Of a DNA stretch of 64,000 nt, positions 33,467-44,970 are shown piece by piece. The position numbers and the translations under genes were made by a program. The notes under the pieces were generated by a model. It saw nothing but the letters and a program-made list of their open reading frames with translations, was not told the origin of the DNA and did no database searches. How positions within the stretch are numbered: position 1 is the stretch's first letter; every line of letters begins with the position of its first letter. This DNA comes from Mauremys mutica (Eukaryota; Chordata; Testudines; Geoemydidae): positions 34,446,003 through 34,510,002 of the forward strand of contig NC_059075.1 of the NCBI RefSeq assembly GCF_020497125.1. The letters are read 5' to 3'.

Positions 33467-34655
33467 GTATGAACATAGGCAAAGTAAAGAGCAGAGCAAA
33501 TGTTTTAGGACTTGTTGATGCATCCCAACCTTTTCCATCTTGGATTCACACTGTTGGGTGAAATACCGTCCATGTGGTGCTTGAGCAAATTTCTCTTAAC
33601 AGTTGCGATAGCTTGATATTAATTTCAGGCAGTTTCTGTTGAAAACCTTATAATGGGTTTCTTTAGTGATCGATCAGAGGAAGCTGCTGCTGCTGGGTGA
33701 ACCCCAAAGCTTGGTTATATGTTTATCTGAACTCATCCTTAACTGTGGGAATTTCCTGACCTTTCAGAGCTTGATTTCTCAAACTTTGCTTCTAGTTTTT
33801 GGCACGGAAAATAATCTTTACACACAAGAGAATTGCCAGCGTGCTTGGCATGTGATGCAAGAGGACAACAGAGATAAACCCATAACCTCAGATGCTTTAT
33901 GGATATATGGAGATTGGAGATATATCCATAAAGCATCTGAGGTTCCTAGAGTCAAAGGACATTTTAATAAACACAAATGATATTATAGTGTTTATCATTT
34001 ACTATTTTACAGTTACAAATAGTGTTCATTATATTTTATTTTTTAATATTTAGTACATTGAAACTGAAACCCTGGGAGCTGGTCAAATACTTTCTGCTTA
34101 AAATCTTGGCCTTGGTGATTTTATATTAAATCTCATTACATCATCATTTCACTTTTTGGCAATGCAGCACATGTGCTGGGGCTCCCAGCACATGGGTATT
34201 TGAACAGCTGCTCATCAGTTGTGAAATCACACCTCATTTATTGTGTGGACTTACTACATTAGCTTTGAATCTATTTTGACAGGAGCACTTGTCATTAAAT
34301 ACACTGTGTTTGGACTTGATTAAAATCTTGTATAGATTATATTGAGCATCAGCAAATGCTTTTGGAGTATGGCTCTTACTAACCCGGTCTTGCAAAGGTT
34401 ACCATGCTACGAAATATAATTCATTACCTTGCCTCAGAAAATTAGTTTTAAACATCAGGTGCACATAACATCATTGGCCAAATTCATCCCAGGTGTGTAA
34501 CTCCACTGACTTCAATTAACTCTTCTGGATAAAGAACAACTATTGATATACATGGTTCTCAGACACTACAGTGATGGGCACTTATAAAACCATAGAAACC
34601 CTAAGGTTTCTTATAAACCCCTAAGAAGATACAAGATAATAACCATGATAAAATA
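33467..34655. other. no gene; contains a perfect hairpin and a foldback scrap
   Basis: Unique-looking DNA with the 25-bp perfect hairpin at 33884-33944 and a half-foldback at 34475-34540 ('ggccaaattcatcccagg'). Frames here lack any motif. Confidence 0.45.
33884..33944. repeat. perfect 25-bp inverted repeat, 11-bp spacer
   Basis: The arm at 33884-33908 (AACCTCAGATGCTTTATGG then ATATAT) is the exact reverse complement of 33920-33944. The spacer is GGAGATTGGAG. Pairing does not continue outside. It does not sit in any repeat I recognise. It could be a template-switch inverted duplication, part of an unknown foldback repeat, or a hairpin RNA; the sequence alone does not choose. Confidence 0.95.
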
Positions 34656-35175
34656 AATAGGGTTTGTTGGAAAATGGGAAGTTTTTCCATGGAAATTTTT
34701 AACTTTTCAGCAGAAAATCAAAGATTGGAATATTTCATTCCCAAATATGAGTATTTCAATTTGGAAATGATGCCACAGTGCTTCATGGAAATTGTTGTTT
34801 GGATGCCTAATACTTCCATTCTCCTTTAAAGGCCAGGCTCCCTTGTCAGACTACATCTCCCATGATGCACTGCAGTCTCTCCTTTTGGTGAAGGCAGATA
34901 GCACAGCATGGGAGTCCCATAGCTGTGTTACATTATGGGAGATAAAGTCTGGCCAGGGAATCTGGCCCTCAGAGAAGAGTGGGGATTTGAGACAGTGGAA
35001 CTACAAATCCCATGAGGCACCATAGCAGTATATCTAAATTGAAATATTTAGGTTTACATCCACAACCCTAAAACATTTTGGGTTTTGAGTGTTCACTTTG
35101 TCAATGGAAAATCCAAAATTTCCCTGCAAACTAGACACTTTTTGAAAAAAAATATTTGGCCAAAATATAATTTAT
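34656..35175. repeat. ~500-bp foldback element, copy 1 of 2
   Basis: Outer arms pair: 'gagtatttcaatttgga' with 'tgccacagtgcttcatgg' on the left, 'ccatgaggcaccatagcag' with 'ctaaattgaaatattta' on the right. Further out, 'ttccatggaaattttta' and 'aatggaaaatccaaaattt' are also complementary. A homologous element lies at 54735-55215. The body carries ACTACATCTCCCATGATGCA (34850-34869) and ACTACAAATCCCATGAGGCA (35000-35019), which resemble ZNF143/Staf sites. Non-coding. Confidence 0.75.
34850..34874 (+). promoter_or_regulatory. ZNF143/Staf-like motif
   Basis: ACTACATCTCCCATGATGCA followed by CTGCA fits the known ACTACAnnTCCCAnnATGCA consensus of the SBS element. It lies in an interspersed repeat, so it may be inherited from the repeat consensus and is not necessarily functional. 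Confidence 0.4.
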
Positions 35176-35555
35176 GTGGACATGGAAATAATGAGATGCA
35201 CATACCATAGTACAGTTAAATGCAGAGGTGGCAACTTTATTTACAACTATTACCTAACTAGGATAATCCACCCCCAAACTACCCAGCAGAGTTGTTCTTG
35301 AGAAGACCCCCACTGGCATGAATGGCCCCAGGTCCTGTATATCTGAGGTTGGGTGTGAAGGTCACAGCCCCTCTATCCTGTTACTTGAGTGGGACTGGTA
35401 GAGTCCATCCTCACTTCTCCTTCACGTCTCCCCACCTTTCCTTCCAGCAAAAATCCCTACTCATCTACACAATGAACTTTATCAACCAACCTTGTCATCT
35501 CAAGAAAGAATAAAATAACATTTGTCAACAACATTTATTCCCCATAAAAGCATGC
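35176..35555. other. no feature recognised
   Basis: Unique-looking DNA. Confidence 0.45.
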
Positions 35556-36430
35556 TGCTGACTGGTATTAATTATATTCCTGTCCTTTCATTCTTTGTCA
35601 GCTGAATTCTGTATCAGCGTTTCTATTATATTGCCTGGGACTGACATCAGGCTAACTGGCCTATAGTTACCTATGTCATACTGCTTGCCCTTTTTGAATA
35701 TGGACACATCACAAACATTCTTCCGGCTTCTGAAATTTCTCTGGTATTCCAAGATTTATTAAAAATTATCAGTCATGCAGCGATCTCCCCAGCCAATTTT
35801 TTTAGGATTATTGAGTGCAAGTTTTCTGGGATTGCTGATTTAAAAATCTTTAGCTTTAATAGATGTTGTCTAACATCCTCCTTAGTTACTAATGGACTGA
35901 AAAGTACTTCATCATTCTCATATGATACTTGTACATTCTCATGCTTCTTTCCAAATACAGAATAGAAATATTTATTGAGTACTTCTGCCTTTTTTGCATC
36001 ATTACTATCGCCATCTAGTAATGGACCTATACATTGCTAGGATTTCTTGTGCTCCTAATATATTGGAAAAAAAAACCCACACCCTCCCTATTGTCCTTAG
36101 CCCTGCAAGGTATGGATTTCTTTCTGATATCTTTAGCTTTCCTTATCAATTTTTTTTGCACTTCATAAATTCTAATTTCTATTTATTCCTATCTAGTTCC
36201 CCCATATGCATTTGTTCTACATTGCTTTTTAATTTCTAGTTGCTGCCTTCACTTTACCAGTGAACTAGGTTGGGCTTTTAGCCAAAGTTGTCCTTCTTCT
36301 TGATTGTGGAATCAGGTCTTTTTGGCCATTTAATAAACTTTTCTTAATTAACTCTTCAATTTTAGTCACATTTTTTCTGTCTGAATTTCTCTTCCCAATC
36401 ATTTTTGCTTATAAACTTCCTCAGCTTTGG
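35556..36430 (-). mobile_element. CR1 LINE ORF2 fragment, reverse-transcriptase N-terminal part
   Basis: On the minus strand, 35700-35590 encodes IFKKGKQYDIGNYRPVSL, the first conserved reverse-transcriptase block of CR1. Further upstream, near 36010-35820, readings include LNKYFYSVFGKKHE, PLVTKEDVRQHLLKL and FKSAIPENLHSIIL, which precede it in CR1 ORF2. Frameshifts and stops are frequent, so the copy is old. It does not overlap in sequence content with the 6578-7860 copy, which holds the later part. Confidence 0.85.
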
Positions 36431-36929
36431 GAAAGTGAAACAGTGTTCTTCTTATGAGAAATAACCTCCAGTTGCTCCTTCAAATCCCTCCTCAAAAGAT
36501 ATCTTTTCTGCAAAGTCTTAAAAAGTTACCTTTAACAAGTACTTGTACCAGTTCTAACTCAGAAGAGGACACCATATCTTTTTCCTTTGTTTAAATGAGT
36601 TTGCAAAGTTCTTGAGTCAAGGACATGATTTTTGCTAATTAACAAAGAATTATATATTTAAAAATTCCTGCACATATGCAGTAGACTGTTTGCAAATGCC
36701 AGTAATTCTACCATTTTAGACTTGAAGGACTGTGTGAAAGAGGAAATATTATTGACTGTCAGTCTGCAAAATATAAAAAAAAATATGAATGCATTTTGGA
36801 TTTATGAAGTCAAAACCAAAAGGCTCAAAAATGGATGAACTTCTAAATTTTGTTCAAATCAGCTAAAGAGAATGTTGTGAAAATGTTATAATAAATGAAA
36901 TAATCCATGTTCTCCTGGGCTGATGCCTT
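36431..36929. other. no feature recognised
   Basis: AT-rich DNA without recognisable repeats. Confidence 0.45.
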
Positions 36930-37240
36930 CTATGGAATCATACAACTGGAAAAGACCAATTACTGAAAATCACTGAAATCCAGCTTTTTATCTATTCAGT
37001 ATTGTCCCATGTGTCTCAAGGGTTTGGTCTAATCCCGCTTTAAATGTATAAGCAATGGGACTGCCATCACTTCCCCACAGAAACTAATAGTGTACAATAT
37101 CACTTTGTTCCTATAAGCCTACATTTGCTTTTTGATTGATTTCACCTCATTACTCCTATTTACATCTTTTGGTATTAGTCTAAATAATTCCTCTCCCTCT
37201 TTAATATATTTACATGCTTAAGTACTTGTATGCAATGTTT
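36930..37240 (-). mobile_element. CR1 LINE 3' end, diverged
   Basis: 'atggaatcatacaactggaaaagacc', 'cagtattgtcccatgtgtct' and 'gcaatgggactgccatcacttcc' follow the order of a minus-strand CR1 3' region. Strongly diverged and non-coding. Confidence 0.7.
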
Positions 37241-40200
37241 CTGAATGAAGAGGACACTTATGGCTGTTTTCACAAACCTCTAAAATAAGGGATTTAACAT
37301 GGAATTCCTGAGAGACCCCTAAATACAGCTTAGCAAACATCGTCTTAATTAACACCCAACCTCCCCTTTTTTAGCGAGCTGCTCATGTTTTTATTTTTTT
37401 GTTTGTCTTCCTCATATTTACATCAAGTCACAATCTCCAACAAGCAGTACTGGACTCCCACATTATTTATTGTTTTGATACAGTGAGCAATTAAATATAA
37501 TTAGCTGGATAATTATCATTTGCTGGTAGAATTTGCTAAGAATGCATATGTTCCTTTGGGGAGTTGCTTTCTATTTCTTGCACCACTGAACTGATGCTGT
37601 TTAAAGAGAGCTGCTTTTTTTTTCTTTCTATTTACTGCTTCACTGATCTGGGGCAGTAAGAAAGTAAGTATATGAAAATAAGTATGCACTAGCCTGTGAA
37701 TCGCTCTATCACAGACAGCTAAAGGATGGTGCTTCAAATCAGCTTTATTGCAATGCTGAGATGCACAAACACCAAAATATTCATAAGTGGGCCATGAAAG
37801 GGAGGTCACGCAGAGGCAAGGAAAATAATACAAACACTTTCAGTATGTGCGAGATACTGCAGAAATCATTCAACCTGAAAGATTGCAGGAGACATCTTAG
37901 TTTGTTCTTGATTTATTTTGCTAAATGTCTTCATAGATATAAATGTCTGAGTGTAGGCTTTTTTTAATATCATATGGAACTGATAATTTTCTTGCATTAT
38001 GAATAAAGTCATCCCTGCACAGAGGGCCAGCATGGAGTCTGTGCACTACTCAGTACCCACTTAAGCCCTCAAAATTGAGTTTATCTAAAGCTTAAGTGAT
38101 GCCCAAGTGCAGAGATGGCACTCTACACAGGGGTGAATTGCACCCTATGTGATCAGCCAGCAAAATGAGTTGTGTCCTGTAAAAACATCATAGATCGTTC
38201 CTGGAGTACAGTGGGATCCATGAAAAACCAAACCCTTTGGATATCTGCAATGTCTTCCTATACTTAGAAGAGGAGTCACTATGGTACTGTAATCTCTGCT
38301 GAGTGGCAAATACTGAGATTTTTCATGGTACCTACTGAGATGATGTCTCTGGACTGATATCAATACATAGTTGTTTGGCAGCACTTAGAGCCAGCGGAGT
38401 TTATTTTTTCTCCTTGGCACCAGAAAACTGGAGAGCTGAATATTTTCAGCACATTGCTAATCTCCCATCATTAAATTGTCACTTGGTCCCTCTGATTGGA
38501 TTCAGGCCCATATTCTGTATAATGCTTTATTCCTTTGGTGAGTAATGTAGTACAGTAAAACATTTTACATGCTGCTGAGCTTTAGCCTGAAACAATGGAA
38601 TAAAAAATGGCCAGTCTGATCATTTATGAAGCAAAGTTAGAGTGTGGAGGAGTCCAGTTCATTGTGGTCTAGAGAAGGCCATGCAGGTCATGCTTGCTTC
38701 TGCTTATATTTAGTGCTTTCAAAAACCACTTGCGCATCAGACCTTCTCCTGTTTAACTGACATTTCCACTAAGTAATTTATCCTTTTCCTCCTCTCTCTT
38801 TAGAAACCCACCTAGTTCCTTTTAGAATGCTCCGCTTGTGCTTGTATGCCAGGGACAGGGGACAGTCAGGTAACACTCTGTGTAACTATATATTCCCATT
38901 CTTCCTGCACTTCAGCATAACTCTTTTTTGAAGCACAGGCTAGAGTTCTCTCTTTTCAGAACTTTTCAGAAAGCATTTCACAGAATTCAACATCAGGGCT
39001 ATAGTAAGTAAACCCTTGAGAAACAGATCTTAATAATCCCTAATCAATTTTCAAAGAGAGAGTACTATTTCTTAGTCAAACAACTTTTAGTGCACACAAA
39101 ACATATTGTGAATAGTATAAAACACTGTAAACAGTATTTGAAATACTATGAATAATTTTACTGATATTCCTTAAACAGACTTTCCTCATCTTCCCACCTC
39201 CACAACCATTCAAATACACGGTTTCAACATAACATTTTCAATACTTCTGCGAAAATCAAAACACATTCCCCCATCTGATCTTCTCTCACAGATTTCTCAG
39301 TCTTTATAGAGTGAACGTAGTATGAAGTGTGTGTCACCTGGACTCTTCAGAGCTTGAGAAATGGCAGCACCTCAGTCCTTGCAAACTTTTCAAGTACCCT
39401 GTCAGGAAACAAGACATTCTAGAGATCGCCACAACTCGCAGAAGTCCAGCCCTCGGGTTAATAGCTGACTGGGCCTCTCAGACGCTGATGAAACAGAAGT
39501 CTGTAGCCTGTATTCAAAGTGGTACAGGGATTAGGATCAGCATAGAAAATATCTATTCTCTGGATCTCTATAATGCTGTTATGCTATAGGACACCATCTT
39601 CTCCCCATAAGACCAGCTAAGTGAGGCAAAAATTCACAAACTCTCACCTCAGTAAGTGTTGCCTCATTCTCTCATTAACTGAGACAGAATCCCAGTTTAG
39701 AGGAGTTAGCTGATAGCTCAGTGTAAGTTCCACAGTTTCTGTAGCCTCTCGGCTAACAAATGCTTTCTTCCCAGCTCTCCATCTGGGTCTGTCCATCAAT
39801 TATGTAAGACATTTTTGGTGACTTTTCAAGACCCACCCACCCTCTTATATCACTTTAATACTGAAACAAATACACAAAACTAAGGACCCACCCACCCCCT
39901 AATGTGTTAGGTAATTTATGGACAGTCCCTCTAGGTCCATAAAACACTCCATGGTGGACAAAACATTATCCTAACTGAGTGCTTCCCTAGCAAATTAAGA
40001 TGAAATAGCACTTATTTGTTTCCAAAGTGATTCAGAGATTGGGACCCACCCCTCACAGCAGACACATCTCTTGGTCCTGTGTCAATCAGCCACTGAGTCC
40101 ACAGAGTTGTCTTTAACCACTGTATTCGTAACTTCCCTGCCCTGTCTATACTCTGATGGGCTCAACTCTCAGAGGGTGACTAAGATGCAAGCTGTTAGGT

Positions 40201-40296
40201 GTGTTTCCCACAATGAAAACTCACATAGCACCTCAGAACAACTACTGAGCACGTCTGGTAACTTCAACACCCTGTTAACATATATTTCACAATTAC
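37241..40296. other. no gene recognised
   Basis: About 3 kb of mostly unique-looking DNA. Frames of about 105 codons (37516-37833, minus) carry no motif. Around 39840-39905 'gacccacccaccc' occurs twice. A minus-strand LIDTG-like reading near 40080 was considered as a retroviral protease scrap but is too short. Confidence 0.4.
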
Positions 40297-41340
40297 ATTA
40301 ACACACCTTAACACACTTAAAACCACCTTCACCAAACAATGACACTCCATCAGAGAAATAGATCGCATCATGGAATGGACCACCCAAATATCCCCAAAGA
40401 ACCTGTTTCAATACAGAAAAAAACCAAACCCCTCCTTTGACAGCACACCCCTAGTTGTCACCTACCATACCACACTGGAACCTATATGAGTATCATCAAA
40501 AATCACAACCCATACTCAATGGGACCCCATCTTGAAGAAATCTTTCCTGAGCCCCCTCTTATGGTCTACAAACAACCCCACAACCTTGCCAGGCTCATCA
40601 TCAAAAAACAAGCTCCCCATAGACAAGGACCTACCAACTCAAAGTGGCACCAGACACTGCCATAACAACAGTTTCAATACCTGCAGACATATCTCTACTG
40701 CTACAAAGATCAATACCTCCCACAACACACCTTTCATGATTCATGGGTTCTACACACATCTATCACAACATGTGGTGTACCTCATCCAATGCAATAACAA
40801 ATATGCGAGTGAAACCAGACAATAACTACACTCTCGAATGAATTAACCCAGAAAAATTATAAAAGCCAAAAACATCATATCACCTGTGGGCAAACACTTT
40901 TCACAAAATGATCACTCCATATCTGACCTCTCTGTCCTCATCTTCAAAGGAAATCTTCACCACACCTTCAAAGGATGAGCCTGGGAACTTAAAACCATAA
41001 CTGTGTTAGATACTAAAAATTGTGATTTAAATAAACACATGGATTTATGGCTTATTATAACAATCTAACTCACTACCTCCTCCTTTTTTAGCTGATGACT
41101 GCCACTTCACTTTTAATGGTCTCTTACCACGTGTTAACTATTTATGGTAAACAGTCTGTTCCACCTCATATTTAGCTGTGACACTCTGGGTACCTTTCCC
41201 AAATCTGAAGAACTCCTCTGTGCAATTTGAAAGCGTATCTCTTTCACCAACAGAAGCTGGTCCAGTAAAAGATATTACCTCACCCACCTTGTCTCTCTAA
41301 TATCCTGAGACCAACATGAATACAACACTGCAAACAACCT
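40297..41340 (+). mobile_element. Penelope-like element with C-terminal nuclease region and 3' end
   Basis: From about 40355 the broken frame reads IMEWTTQISPKNLFQYRKK then PLVVTYHTTLEPI, a typical PLE segment downstream of the reverse transcriptase. The open stretch 40532-40825 ends in HVVYLIQCNNKYASETRQ, matching the GIY-YIG endonuclease start with the usual Cys residue. Then PVGKHFSQNDHSISDLSVLI appears near 40890. The 3' part (41170-41340) contains 'ctgaagaactcctctg' and 'tttcaccaacagaagctggtcc', a hammerhead-like terminus. Stops and frameshifts make it inactive. Confidence 0.85.
40532..40825 (+). pseudogene. PLE GIY-YIG endonuclease fragment
   Basis: 97 open codons. Residues 30-60 hold KDLPTQSGTRHCHNNSFNTC; residues 80-97 read HVVYLIQCNNKYASETRQ. 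In intact PLEs this is the V-Y-x-I-x-C...Y-V-G-x-T block; here YVG has decayed to YAS. A stop follows directly. It is part of the element at 40297-41340. Confidence 0.78.
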
Positions 41341-41459
41341 GTTCTGGAAGTTTCTTTGTCTTTCTAAATGAGTTGCCCTGCCCTGTTCTCTGCATGTATG
41401 CATAGACATAGAGGAACTGAACTTGGGTGTGCTTGCATTATTTTCTTTTGCATTTTATC
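41341..41459. other. junction between PLE and LINE relic
   Basis: Short stretch with no separate feature; it may be the upstream part of the LINE relic. Confidence 0.3.
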
Positions 41460-42055
41460 ATCCGCTGGATTGGATGATCTAGAGTTAAGCCCCTTAGTTT
41501 ATGCAGATGACATTGTACTATTGGCAGACACACTTGAATTAATTATGATACTGTTCGCTACCTTAGAAAATTGGTGTAGTTGACTTGGGCGTCTGATAAA
41601 TGCCATTGTAATTACATCTTGGAAAAAAGACAACAGATAAAGTGTTGAAATGTAGCAGCGGTGAAGTCAGAGAACAAGTAAAATCTTATGTGTACCTAGG
41701 AAGTTCGATTAATGCTGACGATTGCATTGATGGTGAGGTTAAAAGGAAATGTGCTTTAACAATGTGCTGCACAGAAATTGATGAAATTATGACTGATAAA
41801 TACATTATGTTGGGCTCCTAAAATGAAAATGTATCAAATCAGTGTACTAACAGTATTACTCTATGATCTGGAAGCAGCTACATTAAATGAAACAGAAATC
41901 AGACAGTTGGAGGCAGTAGATGTGGGAGTTCTTCAAAATATAGTAGGTGTAAAGTGGAATAATTTAAAGACAAATTAAGAAGTTAGAAGGAGAGTAGGAT
42001 GTGAAATCAGGGCATGGGATGGATTACACTCAAACAGATTATGATGATGGGGACA
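41460..42055 (+). mobile_element. non-CR1 LINE reverse-transcriptase relic
   Basis: The frame at 41468-41583 reads DDLELSPLVYADDIVLLADT, the catalytic YADD box of a non-LTR reverse transcriptase, followed by LENWCS. After a frameshift, near 41670, VKSYVYLGSSINADDCIDGE matches the conserved KYLGS block. Further, KMYQISVLTVLLYD and EIRQLEAVDVGVLQNI with VKWNNLKTN appear in order. The wording differs from CR1, and an RTE- or R2-related clade is possible. Highly decayed. Confidence 0.75.
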
Positions 42056-42279
42056 CTGAAGAAGACAAACAGATGATAAGATAATACAGGTTTATCTATA
42101 GAATATCTTGCTGCCATCAATGTTCTAGAATTTAGCTTATTTTTTTCTTTTCTTAAGAATATTGGAATCCATGTAATTAAACATTGTTTAATTAAAACAT
42201 ATGTTTTAGGCTTATACTGAATGAAAAACAAATCTGGAGACCTCTCTCTCTTGCAGTCTTTCAGTGCATTGTAAACTTG

Positions 42280-42397
42280 AGGGGGGCATTTAGGGATCTG
42301 GGGCAAAAATCTGGGGATTGGTCCTGCTTTGAGCAGTGGGTTGGACTAGATGACCTCCTGAGGTTCCTTCCAACCCTGATATTCTATGATTCTATGA
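42280..42397 (+). mobile_element. CR1-tailed SINE, 3' part
   Basis: 'ggcatttagggatctggggc', 'gattggtcctgctttgagca' and 'gttggactagatgacctcctgagg' run into the tail 'gatattctatgattctatga'. It is the same family as 9101-9282, in sense orientation and without the tRNA head. Its tail is interrupted by a hAT copy at 42398 and resumes at 42706 for a few bases. Confidence 0.85.
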
Positions 42398-42705
42398 CAG
42401 GGGTCAGCAACCTTTCAGAAGTGGTGTGCTGAGTCTTCATTTATTCACTCTAACTTAAGGTTTCGCGTGCCAGTAATACATTTTAACCTTTTTAGGAGGT
42501 CTCTTTCTAGAAGTCTATAATATATAACTAAACTATTGTTGTATGTAAAGTAAATAAGGTTTCAAAATGTTGAAGCTTTATTTAAAATTAAATTTAAAAT
42601 GCAGAGCCCCCCGGACCGATGGCCAGGACCCAGGCAGTGTGAGTGCCACTGAAAATCAGTTCACGTGCCACCTTCAGCACCCGTGCCATAGGTTGCCTAT
42701 CCCTG
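42398..42705. mobile_element. hAT MITE in the SINE tail
   Basis: Starts CAGGGGTCAGCAACCTTTCAG and ends CATAGGTTGCCTATCCCTG. Flanks TTCTATGA on both sides (42390-42397 and 42706-42713) form a perfect 8-bp duplication. Because the tail is itself made of ATTCTATG repeats, part of the match could pre-exist. The 308-bp body is AT-rich in the middle and non-coding; it includes 'gcgtgccagtaatac'. Confidence 0.92.
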
Positions 42706-42792
42706 TTCTATGATATATTTCTGGTTCCTTTGAGTTCTGCTATATCCACTAAAACTCTCTTTGGATATGCTGGCAAGCACAGTGTGTAATAA

Positions 42793-43025
42793 TGCTTAGC
42801 ATTTAGACAACACTTTTCTTCTTCAAAGGGGTTTTACAAACCTTAGTTCTATATCTTGTCACCATGAGAAGGTAGGGAAATATTATACACATTTGCATAG
42901 AAGGAGAAACTCAAACAGAGAGATTTTAAAGAAACTTGCGCAAGGCTACCACATGTGCTTCAGTGGCAGAGCTGATATTAGAACTGAGGAGTTCCTGGCT
43001 CTCACATATGTGCTCAGACCATTAA
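42793..43025 (-). mobile_element. MIR-like SINE
   Basis: 'gcttagcatttagacaacac' followed by 'ttcttcaaaggggttttacaaac' forms the left part, and 'gaaacttgcgcaaggctaccacatgtg' plus 'gtggcagagctgatattagaactgagg' the core. Minus orientation, diverged. Confidence 0.75.
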
Positions 43026-44169
43026 AATTAATCTCTTTTACTTTAGACTAAATAACTCTGGCTGAGGGTGGTTTCCTGAAATATTTTGAATTTGATGTGC
43101 AGAATTTTTAGCCAGCTCAATAACTGTCCTGGAAAGAAACAGAGACATTTTAAAGCCAGAAGTATAGGGGCCTCTGAACTTAACTGGGAGTGTTCCAGTC
43201 AGGAGGGTCCTGTGTGCTGCAATCCAGCCTTGGATATTATAACTCCCATGATGCCTTGGGGAAGAGAGAGACTTCCACTCCCAGGGCATGCACAGATTGC
43301 ATCTGGTGGGTTCTATCTTGGAGACCAGCTAAGATCCTGGTCAGGGGAGCTCTGTCCAAGCCAGAAGATGCTGCTAAACTGATGTTGGAAAGTCAGATGC
43401 TGCTGCTGAGAAACTGCTCTGGCTTTAACCAAACAAAGAGCTATGGAGGCTATTGCTGAGCTTCATTGAAGCCAGAATTGAGTGAGGTTGGCCTGCAGTG
43501 AAGGCAGTATGAGTAAGCACCACCTCTGTTGTTTGACAACATGCTTGCAGGGGAAGGAGGATAGTGAAGAGACTTTTAAGGGGTTTTCCTAAATCAGAGA
43601 AGAGATGAAGTGGTCTTACTGTCTAATCAGGATCCAGGGTTACTGATCTCTGGTTAAAACAACTCCCATCTTCAGAGGGGTTGTGCAGGTTAGAATGATC
43701 TCGAGTTAGAATTTCTCTGCCACTTACTGTAAATGATGTCAATGTAAACTTAAATTGCATTTCCTTTCTGTAAACTGCATTTATGAATTGATTTATTGGC
43801 GTACCCCCTGCTGATTTAAAGTGGTTGTGACATTTTAATTAATCTCAATCTGGTCTATCATGTTTTTCTAAATTGTTAGGTAATCTAAGAGGCTATTGGT
43901 TGTATATATTTTTATAACTAGAACAGGTTTATTCCTGGAGGCTCCCCAGGCATGCCAGCGAGTGTGTACAGGGCCCATCCACATGGAGGCACCTCCAAGG
44001 TTAATTTCCTTTATAAGTAAAAGGACTGCAGCAGAGGGATGGAAGGAGTATTCCCACCTATCCAGCATCACCCATGGGATACTGAGGATCTCCTTTAATG
44101 TCGACATCATCAGGTATCCGGACACACCAGTAAGTGTTGCCTGCTCAGGAGGGAAAGGGGGGATTCTGG
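43026..44169. other. no gene recognised
   Basis: Frames of about 98 codons on both strands at 43086-43382 and 43896-44192 show no family motif. TATAACTCCCATGATGCC at about 43228 is another partial ZNF143-like match. Confidence 0.4.
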
Positions 44170-44265
44170 AAGGAACAGTTATGATAATCTAATCTGGCCT
44201 TCTGCATAACACAGGCCATAGATTTCACCCAGTGATTCCTGCATCTGGTCCAAAAACTCGCGCCA
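44170..44265 (-). mobile_element. CR1 scrap
   Basis: 'atctaatctggccttctgcataacacaggccatagatttcac' is the reverse complement of a common CR1 3' segment ('tctgacctcctgtataacacaggcc'). Confidence 0.65.
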
Positions 44266-44715
44266 ATACTCATGCTTAAACTATACATCAGACTGAACAA
44301 AGATGTCATAGAGTTGTTTACAAAATTGTCTGTATTTTTTTGCATGCCCATATATTTTAGCTCCTTTCCAGTAATGAGCAACTCAAAAGAACAAATTGTG
44401 CTGCGAAACATTCTGCTGCCTCTCATGACTTGTTTTAGTAAAAAAGAAAGCATGGTATAACATAATTAAATACATCATTCTAAAAACCCTATCTGACGCA
44501 TTTAGCAGCTCTAATGAATCAGAGTAACATGAAGTGAACTAAAAGTTTACAGTAACAAATGCCAGTTCGCTCTTGTAAACTCAACAGTGAGCACACCTGC
44601 AGACACATTTCAATGGACAAATGTGCCAGTTAGCTGTTGTTTATTGAAGCTGAACTGCATTGCATTGAAACTGTTCTTTTTCAATTGTTTCCTTTAAGTA
44701 GCAAGGTGATTAACA
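44266..44715. other. no feature recognised
   Basis: Unique-looking DNA. Confidence 0.4.
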
Positions 44716-44970
44716 CCTTTGTCTTCACTAGGGAGAAGGGTATTTTTAACATATTAGCTAGTGTGTTAAAACCCTAGGGTAGATATGTAGACAGGGTAAT
44801 TTGTATTTTAACTTGTTAGCTGGAGGGGTCAACTCTATGCTCCCTCTTAAGGTTGACCATGATCAGCTAATACATTTTAAAACTACCACAGCCTTGTCTA
44901 CACCCAGGTTATAATGTGTTAGTTAACAAACACTCATGACAAAAACATCTTTCTTCCAAGTGTAGGCATG
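44716..44970. repeat. probable foldback repeat
   Basis: Left end 'cctttgtcttcact' and right end 'agtgtaggcatg' are imperfect reverse complements. An internal 'ccttgtctacacccagg' (44891) and several 'gttagct' phrases fit a reptilian foldback with 'cttgtctacact' ends. Diverged. Confidence 0.45.

Noticed and set aside
40040..40100. Minus-strand reading with WLIDTG, like a retroviral protease active site
   Set aside because: The match is only five or six residues, flanked by stops and with no neighbouring pol motifs. A chance match is plausible in six frames of 64 kb.
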